In this document: piece by piece, positions 1 through 8,169 of the stretch
How the letters are laid out: the number at the start of each line of letters is the position of its first letter
Numbering within the stretch: position 1 is the first letter of the stretch
Source of the DNA: Blautia schinkii
GTDB taxonomy: Bacteria > Bacillota > Clostridia > Lachnospirales > Lachnospiraceae
Assembly: GCF_013304825.1 (NCBI RefSeq)
Contig: NZ_JAAWUO010000007.1
Span: forward strand, 90,483 to 154,482
Direction: 5' to 3'
Length of the DNA: 64,000 bases
Notes under the pieces: generated by a model
What the model saw: the letters and a program-made list of their open reading frames with translations, nothing else
Databases searched by the model: none
What the model was told of the DNA's origin: nothing
Translations under genes and position numbers: made by a program

Positions 1-115
1 TTTCTTCTTTCAGCTCAGGAACCCGTCTTAACAGATCCTTCCGATCCATCTGCATAAATTTATCCGCCCATTCCATGCAGAGCTTCACATAGTTGGAAAT
101 TTTTTCTTCCTGCAT
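1..115 (-). CDS. Unrecognised protein, N-terminal fragment
   Basis: Only the first 38 codons lie in the window; the rest continues past the left edge. The ATG at 115 is preceded by GGAGGA at a good distance, so the start is well supported. The visible part begins MQEEKISNYVKLCMEW and is charged and probably helical, with no motif I recognise. It is divergent from glgC. A promoter candidate with a 17-bp spacer lies about 50-75 bases upstream (163-191). No function is assigned. Confidence 0.6.
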   Translation of the reverse strand, partial: MQEEKISNYVKLCMEWADKFMQMDRKDLLRRVPELKEE

Positions 116-162
116 CACATTTCCTCCCGAAGTATTTTGTTATATTTTACGTTGTTTTTTTC

Positions 163-191
163 AGAATACACTTTTTCCCTCTTATGCACAA
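163..191 (-). promoter_or_regulatory. Promoter candidate for the gene fragment at the left edge
   Basis: Read on the minus strand, TTGTGC (186-191) and TATTCT (163-168) are separated by 17 bases, a reasonable sigma-A match placed about 50 bases before the ATG at 115. Seen in sequence only. Confidence 0.4.
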
Positions 192-339
192 GCATATCCG
201 GACCTGAATGTTTCTGATTTTTCTCCGGCATTGTGGACTGACTTTGTATGTTTCGTTCTTATCCGACAAATCATGCCATGAATTTTACTTATCTGCTAAA
301 AATTTTAACACAAAAATAACGTTTTTTTGCACAAAAAAC

Positions 340-368
340 TAGATTTCCATTTCAAAAAGGTGTATAAT
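340..368 (+). promoter_or_regulatory. Promoter candidate for glgC-glgD
   Basis: A consensus TATAAT lies at 363-368. The hexamer at 17-bp spacing (TAGATT, 340-345) is a weak -35, so the promoter may depend on an activator. The transcript would have a leader of about 65 bases before glgC. The rest of the 118-441 gap is AT-rich and shows no other structure that I can support. Confidence 0.45.
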
Positions 369-441
369 ATGAACAAAGTTTATCGTTTTAATGGTTAATT
401 TTTTCCTGGCGGTAAACAAGAAATGAAAGTGAGGATTCGCC

Positions 442-1581
442 ATGAAACAAAACAGTATGTTAGCAATGATCCTGGCCGGTGGAAGAGGAAGTCGTCTTCA
501 CGAGTTGACGAATAAAGTTGCCAAGCCAGCCGTTGGTTATGGCGGTAAATACCGTATCGTAGATTTTCCGCTCAGTAACTGTGCCAACAGTGGCATTGAT
601 GTCGTAGGTGTACTGACACAGTATGAATCAGTTTTACTGAACAGCTATGTAGCAGCCGGTGGCCGCTGGGGCCTTGATGCCAAGGACAGCGGAGTTTATG
701 TACTTCCTCCACGTGAGAAGGCTGATGCCGGTCTGGATGTATACCGTGGAACAGCTGATGCGATCTCTCAGAATATTGATTTCATCGACTCACAGAACCC
801 GGAATACCTTCTGATCCTTTCCGGTGACCACATCTATAAGATGAATTATGCAAAGATGCTTGATGACCATATCCAACATAAGGCAGATGCGACTATTGCA
901 GTTATCGAGGTTCCCATGAAGGAAGCCAGCCGTTTCGGTATCATGAACACCGGTGAAGATGACCGCATCGTGGAATTTGAAGAGAAACCGGAACACCCGA
1001 AGAGCAATCTTGCCTCCATGGGTATCTACATATTCAACTGGAAGCTTCTGCGCAAGCTCCTGCTGGCAGATATCAAAAATCCAGATTCCAATCACGATTT
1101 CGGTAAAGACATCATCCCTACACTCCTAGCACAGGATAAGGCACTCTACGCCTACAAGTTCAAAGGCTACTGGAAGGATGTAGGAACCATTGATTCCCTC
1201 TGGGAAGCAAACATGGATCTTCTCAGTCCAAACAGTGAACTGGATCTTAACGATCCTACCTGGAAGATCTACACTGAGGATGCTACATCTCTTCCACAGT
1301 ATATCTGTGATACCGCTGTGATCAACACTGCTTTCATCACTCAGGGCTGTGTTGTGGAGGGTGAGATCACCAACTCTGTACTTTTCACAGGCGTCAAGGT
1401 CGGTCCTGGTGCCAAGATCATCGACAGTGTCCTGATGCCGGGTGTTGTTGTCGAGGCAGGTGCCGTTGTCCAGCGTGCTCTCGTTGCAGGCGGAGTCGTG
1501 ATCGGTGCCAACGCTCGTGTCGGTTCCAAGGACAGTGAGCACATCGAACTTGTATCAAAACGTGTAAAGGGGGCTGAGTAA
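442..1581 (+). CDS. glgC: Glucose-1-phosphate adenylyltransferase, catalytic subunit GlgC
   Basis: Makes ADP-glucose from glucose-1-phosphate and ATP, the committed step of bacterial glycogen synthesis in the cytoplasm. The N-terminus carries the nucleotidyltransferase signature LAGGRGSRL, then [19 protein letters not shown], the SGDHIYKM metal-binding region, FEEKP, and GYWKDVGT. The C-terminal third is rich in hexapeptide repeats (VIGANARVG type), as expected for the left-handed beta-helix. At 379 residues it has the usual family length. The ATG at 442 follows an AGTGAGGA ribosome site. The stop is one base before glgD, so the two are translated as a unit and probably form a GlgC/GlgD hetero-oligomer, as described for other Firmicutes. 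Confidence 0.95.
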   Translation: MKQNSMLAMILAGGRGSRLHELTNKVAKPAVGYGGKYRIVDFPLSNCANSGIDVVGVLTQYESVLLNSYVAAGGRWGLDAKDSGVYVLPPREKADAGLDVYRGTADAISQNIDFIDSQNPEYLLILSGDHIYKMNYAKMLDDHIQHKADATIAVIEVPMKEASRFGIMNTGEDDRIVEFEEKPEHPKSNLASMGIYIFNWKLLRKLLLADIKNPDSNHDFGKDIIPTLLAQDKALYAYKFKGYWKDVGTIDSLWEANMDLLSPNSELDLNDPTWKIYTEDATSLPQYICDTAVINTAFITQGCVVEGEITNSVLFTGVKVGPGAKIIDSVLMPGVVVEAGAVVQRALVAGGVVIGANARVGSKDSEHIELVSKRVKGAE

Positions 1582-1582
1582 T

Positions 1583-2704
1583 ATGTTTAAAGCATTTGGA
1601 ATCGTGAATTCCTCAGAAAGAAATATCCATGTGGAGGGGCTTCAGGACTACCGTGCGATCGGCGCCTTTTCATTTCTCGGAAGATATCGTGTCATCGACT
1701 TCCCGATCTCAAATATGACCAACAGCGGGATCGAGTACATTCAGGTCTATGTAAAGAACAAACCCCGTTCTCTTGTGGAACATCTCGGAACCGGACGTCA
1801 CTACAACATCAACTCCAAGAGCGGTAATCTCCAGATCCTCTTTTCAGAGCATTCCGGAGTCAACGATATCTATAACACCGATATCGACAACTACTACTCC
1901 AATCTGGAGTGCATCGAAGCAGTTCATTATCCGTATGTTGTTATCGCTCCGAATTACATGATCTACACCACCGACTACTCCAAGCTGATCGATGCCCATA
2001 TCGAATCCGGCGCGGATGTGACCATGCTTTATCATTCCGTTGATAATGCCAAGGAGAACCATCTGAACTGCCACATCCTGAACCTGAACCGTCAGAAGGG
2101 TGTTCTCTCCATTGAGCACAACCACGGCAATGCAAAGAACCGCAACATTTTCATGGATACCTACGTAATGAGCAAGGAGCTTTTCATCAGCCTCATCCAT
2201 AAGGCAAAAGAGATTTCCTCTCTTTATACCCTTGCAGACGTGATCAATGCCGGTTGCAGAGACGGTGAGCTGGATGTGCGTGGTATATCTCATCGCGGAT
2301 ATTTTGCATCGATCACTGATTTCAAGAGCTATCACGATGCAAATATGGATCTGATCGACTACAAAACTGCAACGGATCTTTTCCATGATAACTGGCCGAT
2401 CTATACACGCACCAACAACTCCTGTCCGACCCATTATTTTGACACAGCTAATGTTTCCAACTCCGTTATCTCCAACGGCTCCATGATCGAGGGAACTGTA
2501 GAGAATTCCATTGTCGGACGTGGCTGTACCATCAAAAAGGGCGCTGTTATCAAGAACTGTGTCGTTCTTGCGGACTGCACCATCGGTGAGAATGTCCATA
2601 TCGAAAATCTGGTCGTAGACAAGCATGCCAAGATCACACATGCCAAGGAGATCATCAGTCCTGCTGATGAGCCTGGCTACATCAAACGTAACGATACACT
2701 GTAA
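1583..2704 (+). CDS. glgD: GlgD, non-canonical subunit of ADP-glucose pyrophosphorylase
   Basis: Paralogue of GlgC that in Firmicutes joins GlgC and modulates the enzyme. It keeps the overall fold (GRYRVIDFPISNMTNSG near residue 35; hexapeptide repeats in the last third such as GRGCTIKKGAVIKN) but lacks the LAGGxGxRL nucleotide loop at its N-terminus, which begins MFKAFGIVNSSER. It is therefore unlikely to be a full catalyst alone. The length of 373 residues is typical. The start lies one base after the glgC stop and a strong terminator follows within 15 bases, so this is a two-gene operon. The glycogen synthase and branching enzymes are not nearby. Confidence 0.93.
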   Translation: MFKAFGIVNSSERNIHVEGLQDYRAIGAFSFLGRYRVIDFPISNMTNSGIEYIQVYVKNKPRSLVEHLGTGRHYNINSKSGNLQILFSEHSGVNDIYNTDIDNYYSNLECIEAVHYPYVVIAPNYMIYTTDYSKLIDAHIESGADVTMLYHSVDNAKENHLNCHILNLNRQKGVLSIEHNHGNAKNRNIFMDTYVMSKELFISLIHKAKEISSLYTLADVINAGCRDGELDVRGISHRGYFASITDFKSYHDANMDLIDYKTATDLFHDNWPIYTRTNNSCPTHYFDTANVSNSVISNGSMIEGTVENSIVGRGCTIKKGAVIKNCVVLADCTIGENVHIENLVVDKHAKITHAKEIISPADEPGYIKRNDTL

Positions 2705-2715
2705 TATTCATATAT

Positions 2716-2758
2716 AATAAGGCCTCCGGTTCCTGTGTTACGAACCGGAGGCCTTATT
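2716..2758. terminator. Bidirectional Rho-independent terminator after glgD
   Basis: A perfect 17-bp stem (arms 2716-2732 and 2742-2758) with a 9-base loop; the arms begin AATAAGGCC and end GGCCTTATT, so a T-rich edge is present on both strands. It sits between glgD and the convergent gene at 2791-3501 and can serve both. Confidence 0.9.
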
Positions 2759-2790
2759 TATCTCTGTACTCAGCTAAGCATATGGATCCG

Positions 2791-3501
2791 TCATTTCAGA
2801 ACAGACTGGATCCATTTCAACGCATTATCCTTATTCTTCACATTACCCGGAAGGCAGATGCACACCGGATCATATCTCAGGCCAAATTCCTCTGCAACAC
2901 TACTGTTGCCGTCAAGCTCCAGATGCTGATCATCCACAGCGCCCAGAGACTCAAACACCTCATCTCCAAATGTTTCCCTGAGATCTGCATACATTCCGCT
3001 GTCTTTCTCATGTTCATAGAGTTCCTTCGGCATGATCAGGACATCAACGGTAGCACTCTGGATTTCCGTCACATATGCGATCCTGGCATAGTAATCAAAA
3101 TCCTCTCCTGTCTCGTCCGTCATCAGATTCTGCGCCACACTGACTTCTGCATATTTATCCTCTGTTCCCAGTGTCTTCAGAGCATCCTCTTCCACCTTCT
3201 CAGAGTCAAAATTCCCTGCATTCACCACTGCAATGGAAAGCACCGTCTTCATCTGTGCGTGACGATAAATATTCACTCCCAGACAGACTCCGCCAATGGC
3301 AAGAAGCACGCACAGCATATGTATCTTATAATACATCCAGATATACTGAATCTTCTTACCTGTTCCCATTCCCTTCAGTTTCTCTTTTTCGATCCGGCGG
3401 CGTTCCTTCTTCGTCAGATCAGTTTCGTTGGGCATCTCCGGATTCAGTACACTCTCATCGTGTCCGTCACTGCCGGCCTCCGCTCTGTTTTGTAAATCCA
3501 T
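2791..3501 (-). CDS. Single-pass membrane protein of unknown function
   Basis: A 236-residue protein with a charged N-terminus (KKERRRIEKEKLK around residues 31-43), one hydrophobic span at about 59-78 (MLCVLLAIGGVCLGVNIY), and an acidic extracellular domain of about 155 residues. The topology suggests a positively charged cytoplasmic tail and an exported C-terminal domain. No cysteine lipobox, catalytic motif or family signature is evident. The ATG at 3501 has GGAG eight bases upstream. It ends just before the shared terminator and lies downstream of an acyltransferase gene on the same strand; a hairpin sits between them. It resembles many small uncharacterised Lachnospiraceae envelope proteins, which is inference only. 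Confidence 0.75.
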   Translation of the reverse strand: MDLQNRAEAGSDGHDESVLNPEMPNETDLTKKERRRIEKEKLKGMGTGKKIQYIWMYYKIHMLCVLLAIGGVCLGVNIYRHAQMKTVLSIAVVNAGNFDSEKVEEDALKTLGTEDKYAEVSVAQNLMTDETGEDFDYYARIAYVTEIQSATVDVLIMPKELYEHEKDSGMYADLRETFGDEVFESLGAVDDQHLELDGNSSVAEEFGLRYDPVCICLPGNVKNKDNALKWIQSVLK

Positions 3502-3558
3502 AAAAATCTCCTTTGTCTTTCATGTCTCAGTATTTTTTATCCTGAAGCGGGATATTCC

Positions 3559-3597
3559 AGTCGCTTTCCCCGCATCCTCCGGGTGGATGCTGCGACT
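3559..3597. other. Imperfect inverted repeat between two minus-strand genes
   Basis: Outer arms AGTCGC (3559-3564) and GCGACT (3592-3597) enclose an inner pair GCATCC (3572-3577) and GGATGC (3585-3590). No T-run follows on either strand, so it is not a standard terminator. It lies in the 170-base gap between the acyltransferase and the membrane protein gene and may be an RNA-processing hairpin. Confidence 0.4.
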
Positions 3598-3671
3598 TAT
3601 CAATAAAGGATATTTTAGCATATTTTGGTACAAAATCACAGCGCATAAATATGAAAATACCATAAACTCTT

Positions 3672-4670
3672 CTATTTCCGACAGATCCTCATTCCATATC
3701 CATACATTACCGCCACAGCAGTCACAAGAATACAGACCATCACCGGTCTCATCCACAGATATAAAAGATTTTTCTCAATTCCAGCTGCCACAGCCACATC
3801 CTTCAGGATATCAGCCACGCAGAGATGAAACAGATAAATAAAAAACGCATATTTCTGTCCGATGGCTGCCGGAAGCTCGGGCACTTTCCGATTCTTTCCC
3901 ATGATTGCAATGAGAAAAAGGCCAACAGCCATAAATACTGAACCCAGAAACAATTCCAGTTTGCCAAAATACCGGTATTCCAGCAGACTTGCGATCCCGC
4001 CGCCAGCTACCATGCCATACAAAAGAAACACTTTTTTTCCGGCAAACCAGGCTTCCAGCTTTTCCTGATGTCTGTGTATCAGATGTCCCAACATAAAAAA
4101 CGGAAATCCGGTAAACAGATAGTTTCGAAACTGCATAACACGGAAATGCTTTTCCGGGAACAGGAAGGTCGAAAATTCCTCCATTCCAAAATGGATCAGA
4201 AGAAGCACCGGTATCAGAACATATGCCTGCTTACAAATCCGGAATCTTGCTGCCAGGGCAAAAAGAAGATAACAATAGAGCAGTGCCGGGAGAAACCACA
4301 GATGCCATTTCACCTGAGAGCTGTTATTATATAGAAGAAACTGGCGGATATGTTCCCCCGAAACCAGGGCTTCCAGCCATTCCTTCTGGCTTGCTCCGTC
4401 GATGTAATTCTGGATCAGCTCCCACAGACAGCAGACCGGAAATGCCACAAGCATCAGCTTCAGAACATGCCGGATCTTTTTTCCGGTTCTTATAAATTCC
4501 GTATCATCGCCACGGAAACAAAAATATCCGGATACCATAAAAAACACAGGTACTGCAAATCTGGCAAGTACATTGGCTATGATTCCGGCATTTCCCGGAA
4601 AATGGACGTGAAGAAGCACAACTGCATAAGCACAGATCGCCTTTACCATATCCAGAGTACGGTTTCGCAT
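3672..4670 (-). CDS. Acyltransferase family 3 membrane protein
   Basis: A 332-residue polytopic protein of the acyltransferase-3 family, which moves acyl groups, usually O-acetyl, onto extracellular carbohydrates or lipids. It begins RNRTLDMVKAICAYAVVLLHVHFP, matching the family's first helix with the conserved R near the start and the VVxxH motif. FFMVSGYF follows as in other members, and about ten hydrophobic segments run to the end. The ATG at 4670 has an AAGGAG site. It is divergent from the MerR-methyltransferase gene and upstream of the small membrane protein. Substrate cannot be read from sequence; O-acetylation of a wall or capsule sugar is plausible. Confidence 0.8.
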   Translation of the reverse strand: MRNRTLDMVKAICAYAVVLLHVHFPGNAGIIANVLARFAVPVFFMVSGYFCFRGDDTEFIRTGKKIRHVLKLMLVAFPVCCLWELIQNYIDGASQKEWLEALVSGEHIRQFLLYNNSSQVKWHLWFLPALLYCYLLFALAARFRICKQAYVLIPVLLLIHFGMEEFSTFLFPEKHFRVMQFRNYLFTGFPFFMLGHLIHRHQEKLEAWFAGKKVFLLYGMVAGGGIASLLEYRYFGKLELFLGSVFMAVGLFLIAIMGKNRKVPELPAAIGQKYAFFIYLFHLCVADILKDVAVAAGIEKNLLYLWMRPVMVCILVTAVAVMYGYGMRICRK

Positions 4671-4783
4671 AAAAATTACTCCTTTTTATATCGAACGCTT
4701 ATCCCGGAAATATGATTCCGGGGTTCCCTTTTTTTCGAAACGATATACTAACAAACCAGCAGAATTTTGTCAATGCTGTTTTT

Positions 4784-4828
4784 CTCCTGTACGGTTTGCT
4801 CTTATACGTTTTACTCTTGTACGGCTTC
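4784..4828. repeat. Three tandem 15-bp repeats overlapping a promoter
   Basis: Units at 4784-4798, 4799-4813 and 4814-4828 follow the pattern CTCTTGTACGGTTTN with a strict 15-base period. The third unit contains the -35 hexamer TTGTAC of the promoter for the MerR-methyltransferase gene. The periodic sites could bind a regulator, possibly the gene's own product. Confidence 0.7.
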
Positions 4829-4845
4829 CGGATCTGAATTATAAT
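4817..4845 (+). promoter_or_regulatory. Promoter of the MerR-methyltransferase gene
   Basis: TTGTAC (4817-4822) and TATAAT (4840-4845) are 17 bases apart. The -35 is part of the last of three tandem 15-bp repeats. Transcription would start about 50 bases before the chosen ATG at 4905. Confidence 0.65.
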
Positions 4846-4904
4846 TCTTTTATGACTTCTATGACAGGATGTTTGTTATTTCCTCAGAAAGGATTCTATT
4901 TTTT

Positions 4905-6086
4905 ATGAAAAAAGACGGCTACTATTCTTCCGGCGAATTTGCCCGCATGGCACACGTAACTCTGCGTACTGTCCGCTATTATGATAAACAGGATATCCTG
5001 AAACCCTCTCTCGTCACCGAATCCGGCGCACGTTTTTATACAGACGAGGATTTTGCAAGGCTTCAGCAGATCCTGCTGCTGAAATACCTTGGCTTTTCCC
5101 TGGATGATATCCGCGAAATGACGATCGGCGATTCTGACTACCATTTTATGCTCAATTCCCTTAATATCCAGCTTCGTCTTGTCCGTGACCGGATTGAACA
5201 GATGCAGCTGGTGGAAAAAGCCATCCAGGATACAGCGCAGGTGATTCAGGAGCAGCACACCATCGACTGGAGCCAGATGCTGAACCTGATCCACCTTACA
5301 GGCATGGAAAAAAGTCTCAAAAACCAGTATCAGAATGCCACCAATATTTCCTCCAGGATCAACCTCCACAATCTGTACTCTCAGAACAAACAGGGCTGGT
5401 TCCCATGGATCTTCCAGCAATGTCATATCAGACCGGGACTTCGTATCCTGGAACTTGGCTGCGGTGACGGAACCTTATGGACTGAGAATCTTTCGCTGAT
5501 CCCGGAAGATATTTCCATTACACTTTCCGATATTTCCAGCGGGATGCTCCGAGATGCCAGACGAGCCATCGGTTCTTCTGATACCCGCTTTGCTTTCCGG
5601 GCTTTTGACTGCAAAAAGATTCCTTACAAAGATGAAAGCTTTGATCTGGTGATTGCCAATCATGTACTTTTTTACTGTGATGATATCCCTGCTGTGCTGA
5701 AAGAGGTCTGCCGCGTGCTTTCCCCTGGAGGACATTTTCTCTGCAGTGCCTACGGGAAAGCCCATATGCAGGAAGTCAGCCAGCTTGTAGAAGATTTTGA
5801 CGATCGAATCGTTCTCTCCGCTGATAAACTTTATGAACGTTTCGGAAGAGAAAACGGCAGGAAAATCCTGGATCCTTTTTTCCCGGATGCAAAATGGCAC
5901 TCCTACGAAGATTTTCTCCTGGTCCAGGATGCAGAGCCACTGATTTCCTATGTTCTCTCCTGTCATGGCAATCAGAATCAATATATTCTTGACCACTACA
6001 AAGAATTCCGAGCCTTTGCCACAAAAAAAACTGCCAAAGGTTTCCGCATTACCAAGGATGCCGGCGTATTTCTTTGTGAAAAATAG
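4905..6086 (+). CDS. MerR-type regulator fused to an S-adenosylmethionine methyltransferase domain
   Basis: A 393-residue fusion. Residues 1-75 are a MerR winged helix (SSGEFARMAHVTLRTVRYYD, then LLKYLGFSLDDI), followed by a helical dimerisation region to about 120. The C-terminal half is a class I methyltransferase with motif I LELGCGDG near 185 and the post-motif FDLVIANHVLFY and EVCRVLSPGGHFL segments. MerR proteins usually twist promoters with a 19-20 bp spacer; the neighbouring rfbA promoter has exactly such a spacer. I chose the ATG at 4905 because the MerR domain begins there; an ATG at 4869 would add 12 unconserved residues. The small-molecule or macromolecular substrate of the methyltransferase is unknown. 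Confidence 0.85.
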   Translation: MKKDGYYSSGEFARMAHVTLRTVRYYDKQDILKPSLVTESGARFYTDEDFARLQQILLLKYLGFSLDDIREMTIGDSDYHFMLNSLNIQLRLVRDRIEQMQLVEKAIQDTAQVIQEQHTIDWSQMLNLIHLTGMEKSLKNQYQNATNISSRINLHNLYSQNKQGWFPWIFQQCHIRPGLRILELGCGDGTLWTENLSLIPEDISITLSDISSGMLRDARRAIGSSDTRFAFRAFDCKKIPYKDESFDLVIANHVLFYCDDIPAVLKEVCRVLSPGGHFLCSAYGKAHMQEVSQLVEDFDDRIVLSADKLYERFGRENGRKILDPFFPDAKWHSYEDFLLVQDAEPLISYVLSCHGNQNQYILDHYKEFRAFATKKTAKGFRITKDAGVFLCEK

Positions 6087-6115
6087 ACAAAAATAAAAAA
6101 TATGAAAAAAGTCTC

Positions 6116-6154
6116 TTGAAAGTGACCTTACGTCATCTTTTATAATGAGGTCAC
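6116..6154 (+). promoter_or_regulatory. rfbA promoter with 19-bp spacer and dyads (MerR-type candidate)
   Basis: TTGAAA (6116-6121) and TATAAT (6141-6146) are separated by 19 bases, longer than the usual 17 and typical of promoters activated by MerR proteins. The spacer contains TGAC-N5-GTCA (6123-6135). A second inverted repeat, GTGACCT (6122-6128) with AGGTCAC (6148-6154), encloses the -10. A MerR-type gene lies directly upstream. Confidence 0.6.
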
Positions 6155-6209
6155 AGTAAAAAGTGCAGGTACGTCAATGCTGCACATCACAATGTAAAGG
6201 AGAAACGAT

Positions 6210-7106
6210 ATGAAAGGAATTATTTTAGCAGGCGGCTCTGGAACACGTCTTTACCCGCTTACCATGGTAACATCCAAACAGCTTCTGCCGATCTTCGACA
6301 AACCGATGATCTACTATCCGATGTCCGTTCTTATGAACGCAGGCATCCGTGATATCCTGATCATTTCCACACCTCAGGATACACCAAGATTTGAGGAGCT
6401 TCTTGGAGATGGACATCAGTTCGGCGTAAACCTTACTTATGCTGTACAGCCAAGCCCGGACGGACTGGCTCAGGCTTTCATCATCGGTGAGGAATTCATC
6501 GGCAATGACACAGTATGCATGGTTCTTGGCGACAACATTTTTGCAGGACACGGCCTTAAAAAACGCCTGAAAGCAGCTGTTGACAATGCTGAATCAGGCA
6601 AGGGTGCTACTGTTTTCGGATACTATGTAGATGATCCGGAGCGTTTCGGAATCGTAGAATTTGACCGGAACGGAAAAGCTGTTTCCATTGAAGAGAAACC
6701 GGCACAGCCGAAAAGCAACTACTGCGTAACAGGTCTTTACTTCTACGACAACAAAGTTGTTGAGTATGCAAAGAATCTGAAACCAAGTGCAAGAGGCGAG
6801 CTTGAGATCACAGACCTGAACCGCATTTATCTTGAGAAAGGTCAGCTGAATGTTGAGCTTCTGGGACAGGGATTTACATGGCTGGATACCGGTACACATG
6901 AAAGCCTTGTTGAGGCAACTAACTTCGTAAAAACCATGGAGCAGCATCAGCACCGTAAGATCGCGTGCCTTGAGGAGATCGCATACTTAAATGGCTGGAT
7001 CACAAAGGATGATGTTCTCAAGGTTTATGAAATCCTCAAGAAAAACCAGTATGGACAGTATCTGAAGGATGTTCTGGATGGCAAATATCTGGACGCACTT
7101 CACTGA
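6210..7106 (+). CDS. rfbA: Glucose-1-phosphate thymidylyltransferase
   Basis: First enzyme of dTDP-L-rhamnose synthesis: joins glucose-1-phosphate and dTTP into dTDP-glucose in the cytoplasm. The N-terminus shows [13 protein letters not shown] and [16 protein letters not shown], hallmarks of RmlA, followed by [27 protein letters not shown] and [11 protein letters not shown]. At 298 residues it has the family length. AAAGGAGA precedes the ATG. It opens a three-gene unit with rfbB 28 bases downstream. The operon promoter looks MerR-like, so rhamnose supply may respond to a signal. Confidence 0.95.
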   Translation: MKGIILAGGSGTRLYPLTMVTSKQLLPIFDKPMIYYPMSVLMNAGIRDILIISTPQDTPRFEELLGDGHQFGVNLTYAVQPSPDGLAQAFIIGEEFIGNDTVCMVLGDNIFAGHGLKKRLKAAVDNAESGKGATVFGYYVDDPERFGIVEFDRNGKAVSIEEKPAQPKSNYCVTGLYFYDNKVVEYAKNLKPSARGELEITDLNRIYLEKGQLNVELLGQGFTWLDTGTHESLVEATNFVKTMEQHQHRKIACLEEIAYLNGWITKDDVLKVYEILKKNQYGQYLKDVLDGKYLDALH

Positions 7107-7134
7107 ATAATATTATAAAAGGAGATTTTTTCAC

Positions 7135-8169
7135 ATGACAATTATCGTTACCGGCGGTGCCGGATTTATCGGAAGCAATTTTATTTTTCATATGATGGAG
7201 GCTCATCCTGACTATCGCATCGTATGCCTGGACTGCCTGACTTATGCAGGAAATCTTTCCACTCTTGCACCGGTTATGGACAAACCGAATTTCCGCTTCG
7301 TAAAGGAAAGCATCACAGACCGTGATGCGGTTTACAAACTCTTCGAAGAAGAGCATCCGGACATCGTAGTAAACTTCGCAGCTGAGAGCCACGTAGACCG
7401 TTCCATCGAGAACCCGGAAGTATTCCTTGACACAAACATCAAAGGTACTGCTGTTCTTATGGATGCCTGCCGTAAATACGGTATCCAGCGTTATCATCAG
7501 GTTTCCACTGATGAGGTTTACGGAGATCTTCCGCTTGACAGACCGGACCTTTTCTTTACAGAGGAAACTCCGATCCACACAAGCAGCCCGTACAGCTCTT
7601 CCAAAGCCGGTGCTGACCTTCTTGTTCTTGCTTACCACAGAACATACGGCCTGCCTGTAACCATCAGTCGCTGCTCCAACAACTATGGTCCGTATCACTT
7701 CCCGGAAAAGCTGATTCCTCTTATGATTGCCAATGCACTGAATGACAAGCCTCTTCCTGTTTACGGAAAAGGTGAGAACGTCCGTGACTGGCTCTATGTT
7801 GAAGACCACTGCCGCGCTATTGACCTGATCATCCACAAAGGACGCGTAGGTGAGGTTTACAACGTAGGTGGACATAATGAGATGAAAAATATCGACATCG
7901 TTAAACTGATCTGCAAAGAGCTCGGCAAACCTGAGAGCCTGATCACACATGTAGCTGACCGTAAAGGTCATGATATGCGTTACGCTATCGATCCGACCAA
8001 GATCCACAACGAACTTGGATGGCTCCCTGAAACAAAATTCGCAGACGGTATCAAAAAGACGATCAAATGGTACCTTGATAATAAAGAGTGGTGGGAAACT
8101 ATCATCTCCGGCGAGTACCAGAACTACTACGAAAAAATGTATGGAAACCGTGAGGAGGTTAAAGCATGA
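7135..8169 (+). CDS. rfbB: dTDP-glucose 4,6-dehydratase
   Basis: Second step of the dTDP-rhamnose pathway: NAD-dependent conversion of dTDP-glucose to dTDP-4-keto-6-deoxyglucose. It is an extended short-chain dehydrogenase with the glycine-rich loop GGAGFIGSNF at residues 6-15, the catalytic STDEVYGDL segment, YSSSKAGAD with the Tyr-x3-Lys pair, and NNYGPYHFPEKL. Length is 344 residues, as usual. AAAGGAG precedes the start. The last codons overlap rfbD by four bases, which indicates coupled translation. Confidence 0.95.
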   Translation: MTIIVTGGAGFIGSNFIFHMMEAHPDYRIVCLDCLTYAGNLSTLAPVMDKPNFRFVKESITDRDAVYKLFEEEHPDIVVNFAAESHVDRSIENPEVFLDTNIKGTAVLMDACRKYGIQRYHQVSTDEVYGDLPLDRPDLFFTEETPIHTSSPYSSSKAGADLLVLAYHRTYGLPVTISRCSNNYGPYHFPEKLIPLMIANALNDKPLPVYGKGENVRDWLYVEDHCRAIDLIIHKGRVGEVYNVGGHNEMKNIDIVKLICKELGKPESLITHVADRKGHDMRYAIDPTKIHNELGWLPETKFADGIKKTIKWYLDNKEWWETIISGEYQNYYEKMYGNREEVKA

